NCBI GenBank assembly: GCA_021014325.1
Contig: CM037473.1
Location: forward strand, 10,929,501-10,993,500
Direction of reading: 5' to 3'
Source: Plazaster borealis
Lineage: Eukaryota > Echinodermata > Asteroidea > Forcipulatida > Labidiasteridae
DNA length: 64,000 bases
Positions 37,301-49,300 of the stretch are shown piece by piece. The notes below the pieces were generated by a model. It was not told the origin of the DNA and ran no database searches. It saw only the letters and a program-made list of their open reading frames with translations. A program made the translations under genes and the position numbers. Every line of letters starts with the position of its first letter. Position 1 is the first letter of the stretch.

Positions 37301-40300
37301 TCACCCCTCTGACTGATGGCTTGAAGAATAGCACCAAGCATCTATGAAATAAAAAAGGAAAATAGCAATAGCATTGCAGACTTGTCCAGTCATGAGTTTA
37401 CTGGCTCAATGTTGAAGTCACTGGCCTTGGGCCTGCAGTCCAGTGTAAATTTCAAGCCCTGATACTAACTCGCATAAAAATTGGGTTTATTTAAACTGCA
37501 TGAAGGGCGCTCGACACACGTCATCATTTAATTAAATACCTCTACAGCAAGATTGGTTTTTAAATTCATGAAAAATACAACAATAAAAACTTACTCTGTA
37601 CATGGGTTTTGTGATTTGAGACGATTATAAACTACTACCACTGGAGTCATAACAGCAATTGGCATCAACCTGCATGACAAGGACAACAGTTAAAAACTCT
37701 TTAAAGCTAAGGCCTAAGGGCCATGTCACACGAGGCAATTTACAGGCAACCAGTTCCAGGCAATCTCCATGAAGAAAAGGCATTCACATTTGAATGTGCA
37801 CATATTTTTCTTGGGGGTCGTAAGACATTGTTTGAAAATTTACTCCTGTGCTACCAAAGTGGTCCTGCAGCATGCACTGCAGTTGGTTGCCTCCAAGTTG
37901 ACTCCAAAAGTTGCCTCGTGTGACAAGGCCCTAAAAGTGATCATCAAAGGAGGTAAATGCCTCCATGCTCCTGGGCTCAATTACATAGAGCTGCTTAAGC
38001 ACAAAAAGTAGCTATATATAAACAAACAAATAATTTTGCTTGCCAGAATAAGGTTAAAGGCATGGTACACTTTTGGTAACGGCTCAAAATCAGTGTCCAC
38101 ATTTTGTGTGATTCAACATATGCATGAACAAACAAACCTGTGAAAGTTTGAGCTCAATTGGTCATCAAGATCACAAGAAAATAGTGAAAAGAGACCTTAT
38201 GTGTTTTCTGTTTTTTCAAAATATCGCGCGTGATAAAAATTATTGTTTTACTCATTTCTCAGAAACTATAGCATTTTAGGCAGATATATTTTAAGGAACC
38301 CTTTCAACCATTACTTACTTTAAATCATGTAAGTTGTGTGTGAATCTGTGAACATCTCTGTTTTTTGATCTTACCAATAGTGTACAGGGCCTTTAACAGC
38401 CAAAATAACATGTCATGTGTATTGGTTGAGACTGGTTTCCTGCTTAGCAGACAAATGTTTTGCTCAAGCTACTCTATGAAAATGGCCCCTGGTCTTTACA
38501 TCGACTATTAGAATGCTCCTTAAAAAGCTAAATTTTCTCGTAAAGGTTACATATAATACTTAAAGATAGGATTAATAATATCTCAGCTACATCAAAAACA
38601 TTCAACACAAGGAAATAACAAATTCTTTAAAAATGTGTTATTGGATGAGGTATCCACATTGTAAATGTACATCAAAACTGCATTGTATTCAAGACAAAGT
38701 CCAAAGTACCAAGTAACTGTGTGGTGGTTGTAACAGGTAGAGTAACATGATTAATTTAGAAAAACTCTGAAAAGAAAACCACATGGTAATAATTTATCAC
38801 TTGGCACTTTTCAACATGTTTACACAGTAAAACGTTTTAAATTCAATTTTGGGTTGAACAAAGACAAATTGAGTAGAGCCGGATTTGAACCTGCGACCTC
38901 CAGATTATCTTTATTCGGGGGTGCCAGTCAGAAGCCATTCAACCTGTAACTGCTGTATAGCCAGTGATCACACTCAAGTTTACGATACAACCTGGGAAGC
39001 GGCAGAACAGGAATCACCTGAAGGGGATGTGAATTTTTATTACATTTTAAATTACTTACCATGAAACAACGTAAAATAGCCGCATAATCCACTTCATTGA
39101 AGTCATCGTCTGCAAAGAAAAACCACAATATTATTCCTGGTTTAACTTTTGAAAAAGATTTTTAGGAGTACTTTTCAAAGGTGTAAACATTATTGCTGTT
39201 TCTCCATTGTATTACATTCACCAAATAGCACTCCACACTCATGACGTAAATTTTGCTCACAACACCCGGATGTCAGACAAACATTCCCCCCACTCTCGAG
39301 ATCACCGCATCAGTCGTACATTAACCGACACGTGGGTTAACATAAAGCGTGGACATGTACAAATGTATGCGCGTACAATTGTGACATTTGACACAGGGTC
39401 TGAGATCCATATGTACTAACCTTTTATTTTTAGCATTAATGCAGGGTGTCATTGACAGAATGCATCTTAAATTTCTTTGGTCAAAGAGTGTTCAGCTTCA
39501 TTGCACCCTCATTATGGAACGACTTATCAGTTATTATTCGTCAAGCTGAATCTTCTGATTTTCAAGGGACTTTTAAAGACTCACCTGTTTGAATCTACAT
39601 CATTGTAACAAATTGCTTCATATATATACGTGATTGTTTTTATGTTTTGTGTTTCTGCATTATGCACTCCATGTATATATATGTATCGTATTATTATTAT
39701 TAATAAGCAGTGCAATGCATTGTGGGTAATTTTGTAAATGCTCATATTTATCAAAATTCAATGCATGTGTTTTTAAAACAATCACAAAACAGTTTAGAAA
39801 AATGTACTTGTTGTTCCCACATCAAATCAAGAACATTTCAACTTAAAACAAGTTGTCCAGAAAAATCCTGCACGAAACCATAACTACAAATTGCAGATAT
39901 GTGGTATATTATACACATTTAAACACTATTAAGGTTATGCCTTAAACTAATGAGTAAGGAAAATAATGAGCTTGGGTGACGCCAGGCTCCACAGCAAACT
40001 ATTGTCTGTGAAGAATTTTTGGATGGGGACAGGTCGCCCTTGGTGTGGCCCACCTACTTCAGTGGGCTGCCCTTGTTGAGTGATCTACCCCTACCTAGCA
40101 AATCAAATGTAGGTGTACTGTTGCAAGTTATTTGATACGACGAAGCACAGGCATGTAAAATTAATGTGTTTTTTAATTTTTAAATATCTTACTTATTACA
40201 CATCCAACAGCTAAATTAGCGCCGATAACAGGATGAATATGAAACAAGAAGAAATGTTCAATCAGTTTTAGATGTGGGAGGAAAACCCCAAATGGGGGGA

Positions 40301-43300
40301 AAACCACCGCAATCAGGTAGGCACTGAAAACCCAGTCCAAATGCAAGGCTCCGGTCTGAGGTGGGATTTGAACCGGGGTCCACAGAGGTGAAAGGCAGGG
40401 AAAGAAAACACTGAGCCAAACTGATCCCCAACTTGAAACAAAATAATACTTTAACTCTCTTTGATGATGGAATGAACATTAACAGTAACCTTTCCCTAAA
40501 CAGAAGGCAGTTAGTTAAGACTGGGAGACAATTCATCACTGTTTTCATAAATGGAAGGTCATGATAAAATCATGGTTTTTTTTTACATTTTTGAGATTCT
40601 TTTTCACTTTGTGCCTAAAAACATCATTGTAGGCCATTCCAAATTATGATTAATTCTTAACTACATTAATCGATAAGTGGCCATTCATCTTCTTGTAAGT
40701 AATTGCATTTTGCGTTTTCATGAAGAAACGGGCATGTCTGACTCAAAATTGTATTAATTAACCAAATTTTGGGTAGTAATCTTTTATATATTATTAATAA
40801 GGTTTAACTCATTACAAAAACACACTGGGGGCACTTAAACTGCACAAGAAAGTTTTATTTAACTACAGAGTTTTAAGTTTTGAATTAAACACCATTTATA
40901 ATGCGAACACCTGAATTCGTTCTTTTAACACATTTTGACATACCCGTCCCTTTGTGAAAACAGTGACGAATTAAGCAACTGAAAGTACACCTACATGTAC
41001 TAGAACCCACCCAAGAGAGGGTGATAACTTTCGACCCTCTTCACTAAAGGCAACAAGTACTCCTGAGTGGAAACAGCAGCTAAGGATACCTCATTATCTA
41101 ACTACTTTAGTGGGCTACTTTTTTCTGAGTGATGTACCCCCTTAAACCTATTTATACTAGGAGGGCGCACATGAAAGGGTAAAGTTAATTGACAATTATG
41201 GGTGCACCACTATGTACCATGCTACATGTATGTATACATGCACTGATTACAAAATATGTTGCTCCTCAGTCAAGAAGTATCTTTAAATACCAGATTTGTA
41301 TTTCAGTTGTCGTAACTAATCTTCATTTTGGCAATCAAGGACAGAATTTATCAGTTTATTGAAACAAATTGAAAACACAAAAATTATTGACGCTTCAAAG
41401 CGACCAGAAAATACTCAGTGAGTTTTCCATGTCATGCCACCTGAAAATCCACCTAAAATAGATCTGTTTGATTAAAACTGTGCTGTGCATTGTTAAAAAA
41501 TGTTCATGTACAGTAATTCTTTGTAACTTTGCAATTTACTTTTTCATTCAAACAAAAAGGTTGAAATTTCCCTGAATAAGTTGTTGCATCATCACTTGGC
41601 CCATTTGCCCTGCTTGTTTGTTGCCCATTAATTGCCTCACTTTTGAATTCCTAAAATGTCTCCAAAGCTTCATGTACATGTACCTGTAATCTGTACCTAT
41701 AATTATGTTTGAAATCCTCTTTCTCTTTGTCGCCTCTATTTTAGCCCTAACCTTAAGTTGTCTCCTTAGTAAGTGTTTTAATATTTTTTAGAATTTTTAT
41801 ATGTATATAATGCCTTTTGTCTTTTAAACAATCCCTTTATTTACATTTCTCTTTTTTTAAATTTTTGGTTTTTAGTCCAAGCCCATTTTTTAACTTGTAG
41901 TTCTTGTTCTTTCCGAACGCCTCTTTTTGTGGTTGGGTGTGTTGTTTTTGTATTTTTACTCCTAGGCCTCATCATGTACTTCTTAGGACTAATTCTCAGG
42001 TAATTCTTAGCTGCTTTTGTATTTTATTATTGTGTATTTTATGTATCAAGAGCCCCCAGGGAGAACAGTTTGTTGAAAACTGATGGGGCTACCCTGGTTA
42101 AATAAGACAAAATAAATAAAGAAATAAATAGTTTTATGGTGAGTGACTTTCGATAAGAATACCTCAGCATTATTGTTCCTTCAACATCAACTCGAATCAA
42201 ATGAAATAATCCAGACACTAAGAAAGATAGTGTATATCTCTGACAGGGTTGTGCATCTAAGTTTATTTTTCTAAACGGTTAAAGGTATCGTACACGTTTG
42301 GTAATGACTCAAAACAAATATTAGCATAAAAACTTACTTGGTAACAAGCAACGGAGAGCTGTTGATAGTATAAAAAATTGTAAGAAACGACTCCCTCTGA
42401 AGTAACGTAGTTTTTGAGAAAGAGGTAATTTCTCACTAAAATAATAAAAACTTCTTGCAAGAAGTTTTTATTCCTATCTGAAAGCACACAAATTTGTACA
42501 ACAAGGGTTGTTCATAATTTTCTTGCAACTTCAATGACCAATTGAGCCCAAATTTTCACAGGCTTGTTATTTTATGCATATGTTGGGATACACCAAGTGA
42601 GAACACTGGTCTTTGACAACTTCCAAACATGTTCAGTGCCTTTAAACTTGTGATTTCTGTTTAACCATTGAACTGTTTCTATTGAGTCCATTCCAATTTG
42701 AGAATCGGAACTATGGTGCAGGGTGCCCATGACCAGCCATGCTAGTTCTCTATTTTCTGTGTGTATTTTGAGCCGACCTAGAAAGGAGGAGCAGATGTCA
42801 ACAAACTTTCCAGGATTAAAAATAGAACACTACACCCAGTCTTGAAAGTCACAAAACCACAGTGTGGGGTACATCGTTTGTGCTGGTGCAGTGTTTTTGG
42901 CTGCAATGCAAACAATTTTTTTAAAAGAAATTGCAGGGGACTGAAAATAATGTATTTACAAATTGTATATAAGACATATTCTGACATAAAAAGGGGATGT
43001 CACTGTCAATCCTTCTCCCTGGACAGTGTCTGGGGCTAACATTTTAAAGAAATGGAAGGTTTGTTTTACTATCAACTTTGTTATAACATTAAGACAATTT
43101 TGACACGGATTTCAAAATAATTTTTAAGGTTAAACGGTTAACCGGTAAAAGGTCCCAACCCTAATATCTGAACAGGTAGTTGATGTCTTACGTGTAACAG
43201 GGTCAGCTTCTGTACTCTATTTAGCCTGTCCTTTAACCTCAGATACACGTTCAGTGCATAGTTGATGGTCAGGAAGAAACTGATGACATTGAACATCTAC

Positions 43301-46300
43301 GCATGGAAACAAAACAAAAATACAAGAGAAAAAAGTTTGGAATTGCTGCAAAGTTTTGTTGAGTCAATTTACCTGTTAAAGTAGTGAGGCAATATTCGTG
43401 GAATTGAGAGCAAGGATTGCCAAGTCATGATGATGTTAGTAAAAAATATCCAGATATTTACTAAGGGCTCATGAGTGTCTGGAGATAGATACTCTGGCAC
43501 TTCAAGTTACCTACAACAGGTGGCAACCGTAAGAAAGATTCCTCAACAAGACATTCTGTTTATGGCATTCTAATAGTGACAATATGTTCGTCAGGGATGG
43601 CAGCTCAATTAATTGTATTGTAATAGCACTCCGCACTAATGATGTAACTTTTGCTCAGAATACCCGTATGTCAGACAAACATTCCACCACTAGCTCTCTC
43701 GCGATCATCGCATCGGCGTGCCAGACCGCAGTAGTACAGTCAGTACAAGCGAGTAAATATAAAGCTTGGACATGTACGCGCCCGTACAATAGTGAATTTT
43801 GACACGTTGTCTGTCAGATCTTGGTACTGAGCTTCTATTTTTAGCATTAGCTCGGAGTGCTATTGAGACAAACACTGTACATGTGAGTTCCACCACCAAG
43901 AAATGTACCTGTATGCTCTCAGTGCTCTCATCTTCAAGTTTGGACAATAATAATGCCAAATCAAAACCAAAAACTGAATTAGAAAACAAAACCAATTATT
44001 TCCTTTGTGCTTTTTTCTATAAAATAATCATAGCAAGCATCCATTAGTGATGTCACTTTCTTATAGAATGTTTTCACTGCTTGCCAGATTTTTGATACTC
44101 TCTTGGAAACAGCAGTATTGCAAGTTGAATGCTCATCCAAGAGCTTATGTTAAAACATTCAGTCATGAGCAAGGCCGGAAATCCATGTGTCCATCATGCG
44201 TTGTGCGTAATGCGTTGTGCCTAATGCGTAGTGTGCAATCCTTTTAAAAGAAGATACACGCCAAGCAATACACATAATTTGTACGGATAATACAGTACAC
44301 AATACGGACACATGGAACTATGTGCGCTGCTATGTGCTTTACTTTCATTTTTACGCATTGCGCACTACGCATTATTTAAAGGGAGGGTATACTTTGGTAA
44401 CTACTCCAAAAATTATTGACCATAATAACTTACTTGGTAAGAAAAACTGCAGCTATTGATAACGTATACCATTTTGAGAAACATTTCCCTTCAAAAGAAT
44501 GTGGTTTTAGAGAGAGGGATTCAAAAACATTTCAATCTAAGAACAGATTGTGTGTTCCAATTACAGTTTATTTTTCCTGCATGGACATAACCCCTCCAGA
44601 TTTTCGGCAAAAACGCTACCGCCTTTTGAAATGAAATTTTCACAGGTTAGTTTTATTGTATATGTATCTACATTTATATGGGATCAAAACAATCCAACGG
44701 TTCCAAAAACCAAAGGTATACTTTGCCTTTAAGCATAATGCATGATGGATAATGGAATTCCGGCCATACACATATATGTAGCCTCACCTCTGTAACTGCT
44801 TGGAGTATTGTACAGATTTTAAAGCCTTGTGAGCCCGCTCCTTCAAATGGAATATTCCAGAGAATGGCCCCAATAAGCCAGCAGATTGCGAGACATAAAT
44901 CAGCAACAGCGAGGTGGAACAATGGCCGAATCTGTCAATAGAAATCAGGAAAAATGTTTAGAGAATGTAACAAACATACATACGTACAATGCAGGGGTTT
45001 CCCATTTAACTATTTCTTTTCCACTCACCTGCCAGACTAGTGAACCTGACTTATGAGTAATCAAAGATTTTTCACTTGTGCACATGTATTAGTAAGAATT
45101 TGTCAATCAAATCTCATGTTCTTTTTTACTAATCATGTTCTGGTTTACGAGTTGTACTACACATACTTGGATGTTGAGTTATTTGCAAAATTACTGTTGT
45201 GTGGAACCATGGAGGAAGAAAATAGAAAATCTATTTTCTTCCTCCATGGATGAACCAAACGTAAAACCACATAATAGACAAAAACAAATTATCAATGCAA
45301 TGTGCTCTTGTTAAGGAAAATCTGTTTTTGTAAAGTAAACCATTTTCCACGTTTATAAGTAAGTACCTCATTTTGAACTTGTGGTTCTCCTGATATTCTG
45401 TAATCCCTCACACATTTTCTTTAAATAAAACAAAATTTTGACTGTCCCTGTGGACTACAATTGGACATGTTTTGACTCGCCCTTCATTCGCATTTGGGGA
45501 GCAGGTCACAGCTAAGGTTCAACTCTGCAATGTACATTGTACATTTAGCTCTTTCATAGTAAAGCAGATGGTGACTGCTCTATATTCCGACACCCCTATA
45601 TTCCAACACTCCTATGTTCCGACAACCCCCTCATGATTTACATAGGGTTAGGGTTAGGGTTAGGGTTAGGGTTAGGATTAGGGTTAGGAATAGGAAAATA
45701 CACCAGGGTTGTCGGAACATAGGGGTGTAACCAAGCAGATATATATAATACACATGGTGTTACCGCAAACTGAACAAACATTGTTGCTAGTTGCTACCTC
45801 ACCATGCAATGCCTCCGAACTTGTGTAAGTTCATTAACCTTACAGTCCTTACAGTCCAAATTCCTTCTATATCCACTTGCCAAAGTGCTGGATTCAGAAG
45901 GACTGTTGTCTGTAGGCCCAAATAACAATGGCTTATCACTGGATCAGGCATTCCAAACAATTTGGTGTGGAGTGACATAGGAGCTAAGAGGATATTGGAG
46001 GAATTAAGCCACACACTGCGGACCTTGAATATCATTTTTGAAAGGGCAAGCCAATTTTCAATGTGCAAAGGGCACTTCAATAGAAATATCTGATTGTAGT
46101 CTATGGGAAACTTTTGAAGGGGGCACCAAGGCCAAAATCAGGGCAACAGAGGCCATGGGCTCCATGGCCTCTGTGTAAAACCAGGCCTGCACTGGCGAAC
46201 TTACTTACGGTCTGTAATGGTTAAGTTTTCATGTTCTCTGTCATGTTAAAATGACAGTCATAGAAACCAAAACTAATCCCTAGTACTTTAGCACTTCACT

Positions 46301-49300
46301 GTTAAGATCTAAAGAATCATGTAACCTGATTACTAAAATAAAAAAAAATGCCTGAAAACAACGCCTGACAAACTGATTTTTCCTCAAAATTGTGAATGCG
46401 CATTTCCATGAAACTAAACTCAAGATGTCAACCGCATTCATGTTTTGTTGAAAACTCCTGGACTGTACGCATTCTGCCTAAAAGCACTTTGCCTAACCCT
46501 CTAAGAATTGACACCAAAAACATAACAAGTTTACTTTTATTTTATTTTATATTATAACTCAAGACCAATATCACGCAGTTTATCTCCTAAACAAATAGTG
46601 TGTGACAAGTGTGTGACAAACTGTTGTTGTATTTTAACAAGTTTATTTTTGGGGGACATGTACAATGTAGTAATTTTCATCTCTTTCTACTTGACTGCTC
46701 CTGTTTCACCAGCATACCTGTTTATGTGCCTTGTGTTGTCATTTAGCCTTCGAGAAAGACTCTGCTAGAGGGTCGAAACGTCAGGCCATTAACTATTTTG
46801 TTGCATTTATACCATACATAGGTCCTTTTGGTTGGCAAGCAGTTTGCAATGTCAGCTAATTCTATGTTCTCAATTTTCAAACAAAATAGCTACTGACCAA
46901 ATGCACAAAAACATTTTAAACGAATACGAATGGACACATGTACGTCATAGTGGTGTAACAAAAAGATATTTGAGGAACATGTTTTAACTTGGTCAACAGG
47001 AAATAACCACAGACTGTAGTGACTTATCTGATTAGTGAGTTTGTTATACCAAACCTTAAAGCTTAAATCACTAGACGTTGGCCACTGGGAAGTGCCAAGT
47101 TAGGCCCAATTTCATTAAGCTGTTAGGCAAGAAAAAATGCTTAGCACATTCCATTGCTCATCAAAAATTTAGTTGGGCACCAGTCGCAACAATGTATACT
47201 TTATGGAATATTGGCTGGTTACCTGGTTCTTTTTTAAAAGCAAGATTTTTCTGTGCTTAGCAAGTTTTTGTGCTTACAGGCTTTATGAAATTGGGCACAG
47301 ACCTCATTTTCAAGCTATGTAGGCAAGCTTACGCTTAGCATGAAAATTTGTTTAAATAGGTCACCAGCTTCAGATGAAATGTTGTGTCTCATACAGGTTT
47401 TTTATTACAGCTTGATTTGCCATCAGGTCTGTTTTTTAATTTTTACTAGCCACAATTTGACCTCGGGGTCTTTTTCAGTCTCAAGAGTCACATGCATTTC
47501 TATTTTGAACTTACACCCCAATCGTCATACCCAGGAGTGGCATCTCAGTTACCTACATGTGTTAAGGATGACTCAGAACTTCCACATGACTTCTGATTAA
47601 TCTCTAAAATTATCATTTTTTCTTCTATTAAAAGATTTTAAAACTATTGGTTGCCTGGAGCATTTTGAAGCTCAAAGGACGTGTACAACATTGGTTAATT
47701 TGAAAAACAACATGGTCATAGATTTGCACATACAGCAGATGTGTAAGTAACCATCTTACAAGTTGTAAAAATAGTCATGGTGGTCTTGGTGGAAAACTTT
47801 CTTAGAAATATTTTTGCCTTTTTTTTTGAAAAATGGGTTCATGGAAATCAACTTAGTTTGATCTTGCGAGACCAAAACTTGATGTTTGAAAACAATAAAA
47901 ACATACAGAGGTTTTTTTCTTCATCTCAATTTTCTTGTGACTCTGATGACAGACTGAGCTTAAACTTTCACAGGTTTGTCATGTGTATGTTGGGTCACAT
48001 AAAGTGTTGACACTGGTCTTTAAGAACAGACTGAGCAAGTCTCGCGCATATTCAAATTTCCGGGCCCAAGTTGGTCACAACCATATTGATTTTTACGTGT
48101 GCGTGATTCTGTTTCTTCAAATATTGTAGTTTATGGCTGTACAAATTTAGCCAGGAAATATATGGAAGTAAAAATAAATTTAACAAATCAACAATGAAAA
48201 CCCCAGAATAAGACTAAAACTCTGTTTTCAGTTACTTGTAAATAATATAAAAAATTCCCTGACTGACATTCATTTTATCATTAAATCTATGTAATGGTCC
48301 CACAAATTCAGGTGTGATTGGCAAATGGGGCTTCTAAAAAATAAGCTTCCTCGTCCCAAGTTTTAATTTGGCTTCAACGTTAATTTTAACAAATTTGTTG
48401 TATTATATACAATAGGATTAATGTTTATAATATATACAGTGAAATTGTATTAATAACAAATTGGTATGGGTATTTTTATTTTTAAGAAGTTTGTATAAAT
48501 AGAATTTAACCCTTTAGTCACCGTACCGCCCTGACACTTACTCAGTGAACCGCCCAAAACCGCCTGGTCATTTTAATAACATTTTAGCTGATTTTTCTGA
48601 AGAAGAAAAACTAAAAAATTAGACATAACTAGGAAGAATATCATGCCTGCTTTATACAGTTTACTGCTATAACTTACGTGGTCATGGAAATGTGCAAATC
48701 TGTGAACATTTATACTTTCAATCTTACCAATGTTAGCATATATATCCTTTAAAGGCAGGTTATACCTTTGGTAATTCCAAAAATGAATGACCATGAAAGT
48801 TTACTTGGTAAAGAGCACTGGAGAGCTGTTGATATTATAAAACATCTTTAGAAACGACCGCCTTCATGAAGTAATGCAGTTTTAAAAAAAAGAGGTGATT
48901 TTATTTTTCACCCAAAAGTTTGAATCTGAGAAAGGCTTCAGGCATGAAGCCTTTCTCAGGCATCTGAAAGCACACAATTCTATGCAACAAATTTTCCCCT
49001 GCAATTTCGATGACCAATTGAGCCCAAATTTTCACAGTTGGTTGGTTATGTTATGCATAATGTTGGGATACACCAAGTGAGGATACTGGTCTTTGACAAT
49101 TACCAAAAGTATACATTTACCCTGCCTTTAATTAAGGATGATAAAGCTCTTCCAAATTAAACTTACTTCTGATGTTTTGATGACTTTCCTGCACAGTGCG
49201 TAGACGATTATTGATAGAGATCCAATGATACTCAGGGAGGAGAAGAAGGCATGAACATAATGAAGCATGTCAAGCTACACATATAGAGAAGAAAACAAAC

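Noticed and set aside
43705..44047. Overlapping short frames near 43.8 kb
   Set aside because: They fall in an inverted-repeat element and intron sequence of TMEM116 and show no domain features.
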